Shown here: positions 46,204 through 53,917 of the stretch, piece by piece
How positions within the stretch are numbered: the first letter of the stretch is position 1
How the letters are laid out: each line of letters begins with the position of its first letter
Assembly (NCBI RefSeq): GCF_002897295.1
Contig: NZ_BEXF01000016.1
Span: forward strand, 81,467 to 145,466
Direction of reading: 5' to 3'
DNA from: Brevibacillus reuszeri
GTDB taxonomy: Bacteria; Bacillota; Bacilli; Brevibacillales; Brevibacillaceae
DNA length: 64,000 bases
Translations under genes and position numbers: made by a program
Notes under the pieces: generated by a model
What the model saw: the letters and a program-made list of their open reading frames with translations, nothing else
Told to the model about the DNA's origin: nothing
The model's database searches: none

Positions 46204-46461
46204 ATGATTCCTGAGGATATTAAACTGCTGTTACATGATATTCGCTTAATCGGAGGTGGCATGAAGCAATACGAGCACCCTGATGACTGGCAGCTAATAC
46301 GAAACCTGCTTGGTGATCCGCAGAGCGTTGATTTAAGCGATGCTACGCCTGAGTATTGGGAGCAGATGAAGGCCTCTCTAGAGGCCGTGAAAGAGGTGGC
46401 CATGGAAAAAGCGGAGAAGCGCTATTTACACGGTCTCTATTACTCGAATCCATTTATTTGA
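46204..46461 (+). CDS. Small conserved acidic protein, unknown function
   Basis: 85-residue soluble protein (MIPEDIKLLLHDIRLIGGGM start; EEYWEQM-like helix and an amphipathic C-terminal half). GAGAGGG precedes the ATG. No domain recognised. Last chromosomal gene before the integrated element, ended by a hairpin at 46475-46508. Confidence 0.6.
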   Translation: MIPEDIKLLLHDIRLIGGGMKQYEHPDDWQLIRNLLGDPQSVDLSDATPEYWEQMKASLEAVKEVAMEKAEKRYLHGLYYSNPFI

Positions 46462-46474
46462 TGGCTTGCGAAAG

Positions 46475-46520
46475 CCTCCTCTCTTTCCATTTAGGAATCG
46501 AGAGGAGGTCGTGTTTCTTC
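46475..46520 (+). terminator. Terminator of the small acidic protein gene
   Basis: CCTCCTCTC (46475-46483) with GAGAGGAGG (46500-46508), followed by a modest T-rich run. Confidence 0.6.
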
Positions 46521-46572
46521 TATATATATGTTCGGGTATATATGTTCGGACGATATGCTTTTTTATAACCAG

Positions 46573-46613
46573 CAAAAAACCTCCCTTGGACATTTGTCGT
46601 CCTTAGGAGGTTT
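46573..46613 (-). terminator. Original rrn-tRNA operon terminator, displaced
   Basis: Minus strand AACCTCC...GGAGGTTTTTT with an inner GGAC/GTCC pair. It lies 20 bp after the attL half of the tRNA-Arg gene and has no minus-strand gene to serve except the tRNA operon that now lies 16.6 kb away. Confidence 0.7.
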
Positions 46614-46632
46614 GTCATTCTTTGATAATAAT

Positions 46633-46678
46633 GATGCGTCCCAGGAGAGATTCGAACTCCCGACCGACGGCTTAGAAG
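46633..46678. repeat. attL: duplicated 3' end of tRNA-Arg
   Basis: 46 bp identical to 63254-63299. It includes the discriminator, acceptor 3' strand, T arm, variable loop and anticodon-stem part of tRNA-Arg (UCU) and then diverges (TTATCGG) where the tRNA would go on. It therefore marks the left boundary of the integrated element. Confidence 0.93.
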
Positions 46679-46934
46679 TTATCGGACGTGTCCGAAATAG
46701 TACGCACCCTTGCGTTGGCCTGCTCCGTCCATTCACGGTGACACACGGTTAAAAAGTACTCGTACGAACTCAATTTTATGTAAATAGTATACTTTTTACG
46801 TTGTCACCCGTCAAATATAGTATACGGCGCGAGTACGTTGGATAATCATATACTCAATATCGAGGCCGTCAGACGTAAAGCTTCCTTATTATATACATTT
46901 TTCCGGCATCATTTTTTGTCGATTCCAACGCCAA

Positions 46935-47276
46935 TTATTTCGTCACACTCACGATATCCTCAACGTTAATCCACCGCGAATTCGAATCGTTCGCCAGTTT
47001 GAATCGTTTCCGCACCGCTTCTATCTCGCGCACGACTCCCCACGCTTCCTCCAACGTTCCCAACCGCCCTTTCTGCGCGACAAACCATTTCACGTTAATC
47101 GCGTAGTCATATTGCGTCGAGTCGTAAATTCGGAAGCATATTTCGCCGAACTCGTCATCGTCAACGGCCGGTTTTTCGATAAGTCCGCGCTCCGCATAGT
47201 GATCGAGTAGTGCCGCTCTCTGTTCCGGTAATGTCCATCGCATCGATCCGAACAAGTTCTCGATTTTCTTCGCCAT
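46935..47276 (-). CDS. Element protein of unknown function
   Basis: 113-residue protein (MAKKIENLFGSMRWTLPEQR start). ATG 47276 lies 2 bp after the stop of the upstream helix-turn-helix gene and uses AAGGGG within that gene. Acidic and charged with no named motif. Last gene at the left end of the element. Its association with the small DNA-binding protein suggests a two-gene unit. Confidence 0.6.
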   Translation of the reverse strand: MAKKIENLFGSMRWTLPEQRAALLDHYAERGLIEKPAVDDDEFGEICFRIYDSTQYDYAINVKWFVAQKGRLGTLEEAWGVVREIEAVRKRFKLANDSNSRWINVEDIVSVTK

Positions 47277-47278
47277 AG

Positions 47279-47506
47279 TTACCGTATCCCCTTTCGTTCC
47301 CACGCCTCTAATACCTCGATCTTATCTGGCTCAGTCCGCTGCCACTCGATATACTTTTCGCGTGCCAGCACGTCAAGCACTGTCATGATCCCGCCGCGAC
47401 TCCTGCCCGTCTTTACGCAAAGCTCATCGACCGTAGGCGTACGTCTCCGTCCCGCCGAATAGTTTCCGATCACGCACAAGACTTTCCGTTCGATATCCGA
47501 TAACAC
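47279..47506 (-). CDS. Small winged-helix DNA-binding protein
   Basis: 75 residues with GTG start 47506. DIERKVLCVIGNYS, TVDELCVKTGRSRGGIMTVL and LAREKYIEWQRTEPDKIEVL read as a MarR/LexA-like winged helix: helix 2, recognition helix and wing. Likely a transcriptional regulator of the element. The next gene is coupled to it. Confidence 0.65.
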   Translation of the reverse strand: MLSDIERKVLCVIGNYSAGRRRTPTVDELCVKTGRSRGGIMTVLDVLAREKYIEWQRTEPDKIEVLEAWERKGIR

Positions 47507-47583
47507 TCCGTTTTCCTTCCGTCACGAACGCTTGTTCCTATATTATGCGCTCATATATCGAAATTATCAAGAGGGCGTTGAGA

Positions 47584-47640
47584 CAAAAAAAGTAACGCCC
47601 CAGCAACGGAATTTAATCCGCAACTGGGGCGCGTATTACT
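47584..47640 (-). terminator. Hairpin terminator between element left end and TIR operon
   Basis: GCCCCAG (47597-47603) with CTGGGGC (47624-47630) and outer GTAA/TTAC. The minus side is followed by TTTTTTT. It stops transcription arriving antisense through the TIR operon. 47507-47840 holds no gene besides this and the AT-rich TIR promoter region (a TTGACA at about 47782). Confidence 0.7.
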
Positions 47641-47840
47641 TTATCTAATTTCGTAGACCCACTCTTAGATTAACCAAATTAACGACCAAAGGTCTAATAA
47701 ACTACTCAATTTTCCTTATTTTTTACCGTTTTCACATTTTAAAAAATAGATAATATTACCTAGCGATGATATACTAATATTTGACAATATATTGCAAGCA
47801 AGAACCTCAGCCGATGGGGAACTGTAAAGGATGAAGTCAA

Positions 47841-48341
47841 ATGGCGAGAAAGGCTTTCTATAGTTTTCATTACTCTAACGATAGTTGGAGAGCATCACAG
47901 GTAAGAAACATCGGAGTAGTTGAGGGGAACTCCCCAGTATCAGATAATGATTGGGAAGAAGTTAAAAAGGGTGGGGATAAGGCTATTCAAGATTGGATCG
48001 ATGGGCAATTAAAAGGTCGATCCTGCTCTATCGTACTTATTGGCGAAAAAACAGCTGGGCGTAAGTGGATTAAGTATGAAATTGAGAAGTCTTGGAACCT
48101 TGGAAAAGGTTTGGTTGGTATTTATATTCACAACTTAAAAAACCAAGAAGGAAATCAATCAAATAAAGGGAGTAATCCCTTTGAGGCGTTTACTGTGGGT
48201 GAAGATAAGAAGAAACTCTCTAATATCGTCAAGGCGTACGATCCACCATACATAAGTAGTACAAATGTTTATGATTACATTAGTAAGAACCTTGAAAATT
48301 GGGTTGAGGAAGCTATTAAAATCAGGGATGAATATAAATGA
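47841..48341 (+). CDS. ThsB-like (MTH538) TIR-domain protein
   Basis: 166-residue stand-alone TIR-like domain. The N terminus MARKAFYSFHYSND is the ThsB entry strand; DWEEVKKGGDKAIQDWIDG is the following helix; SCSIVLIGEKTAGRKWIKYE (residues 61-80) has the W76-x2-Y79-E80 motif that in ThsB proteins carries the catalytic Glu; GLVGIYIHNLKNQEGNQSNK and NPFEAF follow as in the family. ThsB enzymes sense phage infection and make a signalling ADP-ribose from NAD+. RBS AAAGGATG. AT-rich, unlike its neighbours. Its stop overlaps the next start (ATGA), so they form one operon. Confidence 0.82.
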   Translation: MARKAFYSFHYSNDSWRASQVRNIGVVEGNSPVSDNDWEEVKKGGDKAIQDWIDGQLKGRSCSIVLIGEKTAGRKWIKYEIEKSWNLGKGLVGIYIHNLKNQEGNQSNKGSNPFEAFTVGEDKKKLSNIVKAYDPPYISSTNVYDYISKNLENWVEEAIKIRDEYK

Positions 48342-48781
48342 GTAGCACTCAAAATCAAATACTTCAAGATATTCCTGAATCGGCTCGTTTCCACTTGAGT
48401 ATGGTTCAAGGAATTATACAGAGGATGTCTGCAAATTGTGCCTCTTGTAAGACTTGGTGTATCACAATCGTGTCTGCTTTATTGGTTCTAATTGCGGATA
48501 AAGGAAAACCGCAATTTGTAGCAGTTGCTGTGATTCCCGTTGTGCTTTTTTTGATTTTAGACGCTTATTATTTGTCTCTCGAGAAAGCGTTTAGAAATGC
48601 TCACAATTCATTCATCAAGAAACTTCATGATGGGAATATAGCTGTTTCTGATCTTTTTGCAATTAAGCCAGAGGGTAATACGCTAAAAACAGTATGTGAT
48701 GCACTGATATCTCCTGCAACGTGGCCATTCTATTTAACCTTACTAGTTATGATCGGACTTACCAGATTCTTTATCGGCTAA
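48338..48781 (+). CDS. Small three-helix membrane protein, candidate effector of the TIR gene
   Basis: 147 residues. Membrane helices at about 38-53, 58-77 and 127-146. Between them is DAYYLSLEKAFRNAHNSFIKKL, a charged cytoplasmic helix immediately after helix 2, as in SLATT-type two-helix effectors of conflict systems. The segment HLSMVQGIIQRMSANCASCKTW before helix 1 resembles a family of membrane proteins that I remember as found beside TIR-like genes; this was not checked. Translation is coupled to the TIR gene by a 4-bp overlap. Proposed role: membrane-disrupting effector, inferred only. Confidence 0.7.
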   Translation: MSSTQNQILQDIPESARFHLSMVQGIIQRMSANCASCKTWCITIVSALLVLIADKGKPQFVAVAVIPVVLFLILDAYYLSLEKAFRNAHNSFIKKLHDGNIAVSDLFAIKPEGNTLKTVCDALISPATWPFYLTLLVMIGLTRFFIG

Positions 48782-48872
48782 AAGCGGTTTTAGATTGAAA
48801 GAAATAAATCACTTTCACCATCAAGACCGAATCTAAGACCCATCGCAATTTACGGATATGAGGTAATCAGAA

Positions 48873-48907
48873 GGGCCCACGATTTCTAAGCGTGGGTCTT
48901 TTTTTTA
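48873..48907 (+). terminator. Terminator of the TIR-membrane protein operon
   Basis: GGCCCACG (48874-48881) with CGTGGGTC (48891-48898), followed by TTTTTTTT. Confidence 0.85.
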
Positions 48908-48910
48908 TTT

Positions 48911-49036
48911 TTAGATACAAATCCAAATAAATAGCACATAAATAAGGATTGCAATGGGACACAATGTACCGAACACAATCGCTGCAATGCGATCATATGG
49001 ATCTTCTTCTGAATGACGATTAAAATGCATTTTCAC
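48911..49036 (-). CDS. Small transmembrane protein of the element
   Basis: 41 codons, GTG start 49036 with GGAGG 8 bases upstream. Polar head (MKMHFNRHSEEDPYDR) followed by one hydrophobic helix of about 22 residues ending at a TAA. It lies downstream of the tape-measure gene on the same strand. Its shape would suit a holin-like or accessory membrane peptide, but nothing proves this. Confidence 0.5.
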   Translation of the reverse strand: MKMHFNRHSEEDPYDRIAAIVFGTLCPIAILIYVLFIWICI

Positions 49037-49181
49037 TGTGACCACCTCCGAGTATAACTTCTCCAAGATGACAGCATTTCATCACAATCTCTTATCAGTA
49101 TCTACGCCAATCTCCACGGAATTATACAACTAAAGATTAGAGAGCCCTCTCTAAGCAACCTTAAAAAGGGCTTTTGTGTCA

Positions 49182-50924
49182 CTAATTCACTTTATTAAGT
49201 GCCTGTGCCAATCTGTATGCAATTAGTTCAACATCCGCTTCTTCGCGAATCGTAACCCCATTCATCGAAATATTAACAACCTGAGCGCTACCACCACTTC
49301 CTGAAAAATGACGATTCTCTTGGGCAGTCAATACACGTTCGCCTTTGTGTAGGCGCGCGTTATACCCGTCGCGCGGTACGTATTCGATTCCGTGGTAGTG
49401 ATTATTACCCGGAGCGGGCGGCCCATAAACAACCGTCTGTCCTTTTTCCTCCTGCGTGAAATAGTCATACAGCTTTTTGTATCCCTCGCCGATCTCGTCC
49501 TTTGTGGCTGCAACAGCATTCAACGACGGCATTCCGTGGAGGAGCGCTTGTCCTACGAAATTCCCTTTCATTTCATCGAGGAATCCGGACGTCATCGATA
49601 TCGCGATCCTGGCTCCGATACTTGCAGCCGACTTGCCGATATCCGGCGCGACACGTTCGAGCCCTTCTAGGATCGTCTTCGTTACTCTACCCGTCGCCAT
49701 TTCGAGTTGATCGCTACCTGTCCGGTCATACCATTCCGTAAACGATTTCGTTAGGTCGTTGATAATAAAGTCGACCTTTGCGGTGATGTCCGGTAGGCTT
49801 GCGAACTCGGCATTTGAGAAATAATGCGAGTCAAGGTAGTTCCACGTTCCTTTCGCCGAATCAATTAGACCGTCGAACAGCCCGGCCATTGCGGTTCCTG
49901 CCTTATCGACGAACACGTCGAACCGAGGTGACGATAGGAAGTCGTTAATATCTACGAGTACCGGTTTTAGTTTGGCAAGCGAATCCTGTCCGATTACTCG
50001 CGCTCCCTTTTGAAAGAGTTCAGTCGTGCGGTCCCATTGCTTGGCTGCCGTTGCGCCTGTCTTCTCTAGGAATTGCTGATTAAATCCGATGGAGTCCATG
50101 TACTTATTGAGCGCTTTCGCTTGTTTATCAATCGGCAGGTTTTTCCACTTGTTGACAACTGAACGAGGCAACTCGAATCTCTCAACCATCGACTGTACGT
50201 CTCCACCTGCCAACTCGCGCATAGCTAATACCGCGCCCTCAAGTCCCTGCGCCGGGTCCATTGCATTAAGCTTTTCGGCCCCTTTCCACAAGTCCTCAAG
50301 TACGTCCTGTTGTTTCGTCAACGCTAGGAAACTCTTGGAGTTTTGGAAAACCTGCTGTTCGTTCAGAATCGGAGAAGCCGCTGCAGCCGCCGACATGCGG
50401 TCCATATACGTCTTCGCCTTCTTCATGTCCTGGAACAGCGCCTCGATTTGTACGGTAGCAAGCTCGTGCTGCGCCGCGCCCCCGATAGACGACTCTAGAA
50501 ACGACTCTGCTCCGCGATAGATTCCGTAGCCCGCCGCAATTCCTATCACGCCGCCCATTGCCGATTTAAGCCCGATGACTGCGCCTTTCGCTTTTATCGC
50601 GGCACCTGCAATTCCGTCGAACGCTCCGCCTGCGTGCTTGCCCGACGTAGAGAACCTTCCGAACTCACTGCGAAGGTTTCCAGTGGAGTCCTGGAATGAA
50701 GTGACCGTCCTTTTAGCGAGATCGGCCGCCCCATCGACTTTAACGAAAGACTTCGTAAGTGCTGCTGCGGACTTTCCCACGAGGTCCTGCACTTGCGCTG
50801 TTTTCGCCATAGACCCGCCCATCTCATCGAGAATACGACTCGTCCGTCTTACTTGGTCTGACGCGCGACGTAACGGAGACGTTATATTATCTATCAAGCG
50901 CATTCGCGCCGTGAGGTCCATCAT
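49182..50924 (-). CDS. Tape-measure-like tail protein
   Basis: 580 residues starting MMDLTARMRLIDNITSPLRR, the typical opening of phage tape-measure proteins, with an Ala/Gly-rich hydrophobic stretch (about 110-135), coiled-coil regions and a closing LHKGERVLTAQENRHF motif found near the end of tail proteins of this kind. GGAGG precedes the ATG. Shorter than many tape measures, so the tail would be short or the gene deleted. No other tail gene is seen around it. Confidence 0.75.
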   Translation of the reverse strand: MMDLTARMRLIDNITSPLRRASDQVRRTSRILDEMGGSMAKTAQVQDLVGKSAAALTKSFVKVDGAADLAKRTVTSFQDSTGNLRSEFGRFSTSGKHAGGAFDGIAGAAIKAKGAVIGLKSAMGGVIGIAAGYGIYRGAESFLESSIGGAAQHELATVQIEALFQDMKKAKTYMDRMSAAAAASPILNEQQVFQNSKSFLALTKQQDVLEDLWKGAEKLNAMDPAQGLEGAVLAMRELAGGDVQSMVERFELPRSVVNKWKNLPIDKQAKALNKYMDSIGFNQQFLEKTGATAAKQWDRTTELFQKGARVIGQDSLAKLKPVLVDINDFLSSPRFDVFVDKAGTAMAGLFDGLIDSAKGTWNYLDSHYFSNAEFASLPDITAKVDFIINDLTKSFTEWYDRTGSDQLEMATGRVTKTILEGLERVAPDIGKSAASIGARIAISMTSGFLDEMKGNFVGQALLHGMPSLNAVAATKDEIGEGYKKLYDYFTQEEKGQTVVYGPPAPGNNHYHGIEYVPRDGYNARLHKGERVLTAQENRHFSGSGGSAQVVNISMNGVTIREEADVELIAYRLAQALNKVN

Positions 50925-51252
50925 CCATGCCCACCTCCTTTAATCTGCGGTCAACAACGTCACTCAACCGCCCAATTTTCGCCATCGTACGTGTCCACCG
51001 ACGATCGCCCGGCCTACACCGTAGTAACCCGCCCACCTCTTCGAGAATCTCCGTCATCTTCAATCCTGCCATGCGGATTCGCTCGTCATCATGCGTGCGC
51101 CAGCGTGTGAGTGTCCGGTACATATCTACGATCCGCCCTTCAAACTTCTCGATACGTAGCTGGCCGCCTGATAGCGCGGTGTGTAGGTCGACGATAAGGT
51201 CGATGTGAGCATCTTTTTCCTGTCGTAGCTTGTCCATTGTTTCTTGGTCCAT
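50887..51252 (-). CDS. Helical protein preceding the tape-measure gene
   Basis: 121 residues starting at ATG 51252 after GGAGG, overlapping the tape-measure start by 38 bp. Rich in charged heptads (RQEKDAHIDLIVDLHTALSG), so probably coiled coil. Position suggests a tail assembly chaperone, but no programmed frameshift site is apparent. Confidence 0.55.
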   Translation of the reverse strand: MDQETMDKLRQEKDAHIDLIVDLHTALSGGQLRIEKFEGRIVDMYRTLTRWRTHDDERIRMAGLKMTEILEEVGGLLRCRPGDRRWTRTMAKIGRLSDVVDRRLKEVGMDDGPHGANALDR

Positions 51253-51266
51253 TTGCATCCTCCGTT

Positions 51267-51578
51267 CTAAAAGAAATGTAATTCTGCATGTCTGAGAATA
51301 TCGGCCATACTCGCATTACGGAAAAAACTCGCAGCGCTTTGTTTCGCTATTCTTCGCGAGTATTTCATTGAGCGCTCATATTCCCGCTGATACTCGCGTT
51401 GGAATGGTGCACACCGCGCAAACCACTTCCAGACAGCCATACGCGATACGCCCACCGCCCGAGCAACGTCATCCATCGTCATGTCTTTTTTGTAGCGCCA
51501 CACAACAAGCTTTATCGCTACTTTCTGCGCAGGCGTCAGCTCCTTACGTGGCGGGCGACCGCGCTTTCTTCGTTTCAT
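51267..51578 (-). CDS. Small helix-turn-helix protein (phage, terminase-small-like)
   Basis: 103 residues. Basic N terminus (MKRRKRGRPPRKELTPAQK, with an RGRP AT-hook-like core) followed by a helix-turn-helix (MTMDDVARAVGVSRMAVWKW). Many phage small terminase or phBC6A51-type proteins look like this. Its 5' end overlaps the upstream Cys-rich gene by 35 bp. DNA-binding function is likely, packaging role not shown. Confidence 0.65.
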   Translation of the reverse strand: MKRRKRGRPPRKELTPAQKVAIKLVVWRYKKDMTMDDVARAVGVSRMAVWKWFARCAPFQREYQREYERSMKYSRRIAKQSAASFFRNASMADILRHAELHFF

Positions 51579-51738
51579 TCCGGCTCCCTCCCCGTCCTCG
51601 CAATACGTAAAGCGTTAGATATCGGCAAATTAACGTCTCTTCGCGCCAATACTTACACCGAGCGTCGCCGTCCGGCTTAATGTGGCAGCGCCCACCGGAT
51701 CGCCAAAAGTCGCAATGTGTTTCCGCTGATTCGCGCAT
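51544..51738 (-). CDS. Small Cys/His-rich protein
   Basis: 64 residues from ATG 51738 (GGGGGATGAAG site). CDFWRSGGRCHIKPDGDARC followed later by ICRY has four Cys and a His that could bind zinc. Overlaps the following gene by 35 bp, which is common in phage operons. Function unknown. Confidence 0.45.
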   Translation of the reverse strand: MRESAETHCDFWRSGGRCHIKPDGDARCKYWREETLICRYLTLYVLRGRGGSRNETKKARSPAT

Positions 51739-51757
51739 CTTCATCCCCCATATACAA

Positions 51758-51788
51758 GAAAAAGGGACCACCCATGAAGGGCAGTCCC
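51758..51788 (-). terminator. Terminator after the capsid gene
   Basis: Minus-strand GGGAC-TGCCC and GGGTG-GTCCC fold with a TTCA loop, followed by TTTTTC. It overlaps the start of the Cys-rich gene's leader. Confidence 0.78.
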
Positions 51789-51797
51789 GTTGTCCTC

Positions 51798-52895
51798 TTA
51801 TTGCAGACCCTTGATACGGGCGTGCGCCTTCTCTTGGCGGAACTCCAACGTGTACTCACCGACAACCTGGCCGCGCAAGGAATCTCCTGTACGTGCCAGC
51901 ATCTCGTGAGTGAAGGAACGCTCGCCAAGTGGTCGGATTGCGATTCGGTTCGTATCAATGAAGAACAGCTCGTCTCCCTGGAGGTTATCGTTCATGATGA
52001 TCGGGAATCGCCCGAAGTCATTGACTAGGTGGTCAACAACCTGACCGCGAACTGTTTCCGCCTGCGTAATGCGAATTTTATCGCCAGTCAGCGCGCTGAT
52101 AGCGAGCTTTTGTTTCGCAGGGACTACGATAGCGTATTTGCTACCGCTAGAGAAACCGCCAGTGGAATAAATCTTCTGTGCGGTTGCGTTCAGAATGTCT
52201 ACGCTAATCGGCGCATTGGCTGGCGTTACATTCGTTTGGATAAAGCTTCGCATACCGCGCATCTGGCGGACTCGACCTTGGTCGAACTTCAATCCGTTAA
52301 TGATGGCCTTTTCAAGCTGTAGCGCGAGTCCTAGTTCGACCTTTGCTTTCTCGTACATGTAAATGTCCTCAACACCATACTGCGCGACTTGTTGCGCGGT
52401 GCCAGTGACGTCGATGGTGTCAGAGAAAATCTGCGTTACGTTGTCGACCTTTGTGCGCGGCTTATAGCGGGCGTCGAGGGCGTCGGCTCCTTCCTCTCTC
52501 TCGTTAAACAGCGCCTCAATGATCGCATCTTTAGCGATTGCGGCGGCGGTTGATCCTCCATAACCGCGTTTAACAGTCAGAGTTTTTGTTGATGGGTCCG
52601 AAATTTCTACGAGTACCATTTCCTCATTAACTCGCGCCACCATCCCAAAACGGAACGGCTCAGTGTCCGAGACGATGATGGATGTTGCAGCGGCAGTCGC
52701 TGCGGTTGTTACCGTGGCTCTCGTCGCGAACGTCTCATCCTCGTACCATGTGTGGGTCGTAGACGTAACAGGGTGACTAAACCCGAGAAGGTTAATCATT
52801 GGTGTTTGGTCTGGATTTAAAAGCAGAATTTCGTCAACTACGGATTCTTTTTTACCAACCAGGTCATAGGAATATGTTGTTGTTCTAACGCTCAT
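51798..52895 (-). CDS. SU10-type major capsid protein (DUF5309)
   Basis: 365 residues. The N terminus (KKESVVDEILLLNPDQTPMINLL) is the family entry, a beta-rich domain inserts near 65-120 (RFGMVARVNEEMVLV), and the HK97-fold part follows (YEKAKVELGLALQLEKAIIN, RQMRGMRSFI, then IAIRPLGERSFTHEMLA at the end). The protein forms capsid shells in SU10-like phages. Preceded by the scaffold gene and GGAGG. All typical blocks are present, so it looks intact. Confidence 0.82.
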   Translation of the reverse strand: MSVRTTTYSYDLVGKKESVVDEILLLNPDQTPMINLLGFSHPVTSTTHTWYEDETFATRATVTTAATAAATSIIVSDTEPFRFGMVARVNEEMVLVEISDPSTKTLTVKRGYGGSTAAAIAKDAIIEALFNEREEGADALDARYKPRTKVDNVTQIFSDTIDVTGTAQQVAQYGVEDIYMYEKAKVELGLALQLEKAIINGLKFDQGRVRQMRGMRSFIQTNVTPANAPISVDILNATAQKIYSTGGFSSGSKYAIVVPAKQKLAISALTGDKIRITQAETVRGQVVDHLVNDFGRFPIIMNDNLQGDELFFIDTNRIAIRPLGERSFTHEMLARTGDSLRGQVVGEYTLEFRQEKAHARIKGLQ

Positions 52896-52901
52896 TATTA
52901 T

Positions 52902-53396
52902 CTACCTCCAAAATGTTGTAAGTTGTTTTAGTTTTGAATAAGCTGCGCGATCCTCGGGCCGTCCGGTTTGACGTGCTTTCTCCGCTGCGGCTTCAAGCCT
53001 CGACTGTGTGGACTTTTCCTGATAAGGACCATTAGTGTCGTCGCCGATTTGTCGATGCTCCCCGATGATCTTCGGTCCCTTTCTTGCGACTGCACCTTGA
53101 ATCGCAGATATAATCTCGTCGATCCCCTGCGGCTGACCGCTCTCGTCAAACGTCACACCCGACAGGTTCACGTATTGCATCAGCTTGTCCGCATCTGCAA
53201 CACCCTGTTCCGTAGCCTTGCGGTAAAATACGTGCTGTAGAGTCTGCTGCTGTAGCGCGGTCTGTGATTGCTTTAGTTGACCGTCCCACTCCGCTTTCAT
53301 TGCGTCAATATCCGCCTGGGAGTACGTCTTCTCCGGTTCGGGCTCGACTGCAACCTCTACACTAGGCTCCGTATCGCGTGCATCCATATGTTCCAT
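52902..53396 (-). CDS. Capsid scaffolding-like protein
   Basis: 164 residues, very acidic N terminus (PSVEVAVEPEPEKTYSQADI) and a long amphipathic, Gln-rich coiled coil. Located immediately upstream (6 bp) of the capsid gene, the standard position of scaffold genes. Also resembles DUF4355-like phage minor structural proteins. ATG 53396 follows AGAAGG. Confidence 0.7.
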   Translation of the reverse strand: MEHMDARDTEPSVEVAVEPEPEKTYSQADIDAMKAEWDGQLKQSQTALQQQTLQHVFYRKATEQGVADADKLMQYVNLSGVTFDESGQPQGIDEIISAIQGAVARKGPKIIGEHRQIGDDTNGPYQEKSTQSRLEAAAEKARQTGRPEDRAAYSKLKQLTTFWR

Positions 53397-53491
53397 TTGT
53401 ACCTTCTCCCTTTCCTCACGTAATTTTTAAATCTCTGTACCAGCCATGCCTCGATGTAATACAAGGAGCTGACACCATAAAACAGCGCCAC
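53357..53491 (-). CDS. Possible 44-residue protein overlapping the scaffold start
   Basis: GTG at 53491 has AGGAGG about 8 bases upstream (the best ribosome site here). Translation begins MALFYGVSSLYYIEAWLVQR and continues KNYVRKGRRYKW to a TAG, crossing 40 bp into the scaffold gene in another frame. It may be a real small membrane-associated peptide or a leader coupling translation to the scaffold. Confidence 0.35.
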   Translation of the reverse strand: MALFYGVSSLYYIEAWLVQRFKNYVRKGRRYKWNIWMHAIRSLV

Positions 53492-53518
53492 CGGACCCAC
53501 CTCCTTTCTGTGCCTCGC

Positions 53519-53917
53519 TCATCCAGGCCCTAAAGTCCGTTCTATTTCTCTCGTTGTATCTGCGTCGTTTGTTGGTCCCGATATCCCATCGCGAATAAGC
53601 CCGGCCAGCTTTCGGACGGACTGTCGTATTTCAGCGCGTTTGACTTCGATCGATCCCGCGTTCTCGTACCGAACGGCATCGCGAAGAATGGTCGTTGCGA
53701 TCCGTAGGTCCTGCGCGATAGAAAGGTATCGAGCGTAGAAAAGGCGACCCCGACCGTTGTCTTTGTGCCACTGGTAACGGAACCAGTCCTCGTAGTCGCG
53801 GAACGTATCCGCAATGATACGGGACTCGCGCGGAAACTCGCTGTGCTATCGTTGGTCATCGTGGACTAGCGTTTGGAGACGTTGTGCCTCCGCTAGTAGT
53901 GCGCGGGCCTGCTTCAT
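53519..53917 (-). pseudogene. Phage gene interrupted by an in-frame TAG
   Basis: ATG 53917 overlaps the upstream stop (ATGA). Codons 1-23 read MKQARALLAEAQRLQTLVHD then DQR; codon 24 is TAG (53846-53848). The same frame continues without another stop for 108 codons, HSEFPRESRIIADTFRDYED and on to KLAGLIRDGISG, ending with TGA at 53519. Protein-like composition after the TAG indicates one gene of 131 residues split by a nonsense codon, or read-through. Function unknown; it lies in the virion gene block. Confidence 0.7.

Noticed and set aside
46521..46549. Two TATATATGTTCGG copies
   Set aside because: Simple tandem duplication of 14 bp outside the element; no partner sequence elsewhere.
49139..49176. 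Possible terminator (AGCCCTT/AGGGCT) after the tape-measure gene
   Set aside because: Short, imperfect stem and no T run on the needed strand.
51544..51771. Longer start for the Cys-rich gene at 51771
   Set aside because: It would run through the capsid terminator and has no ribosome site; ATG 51738 is better.
53542..53859. 105-codon minus frame in the virion block
   Set aside because: Ser/Thr/Arg-rich out-of-frame shadow; the neighbouring frame with TAG at 53846 reads as a protein.
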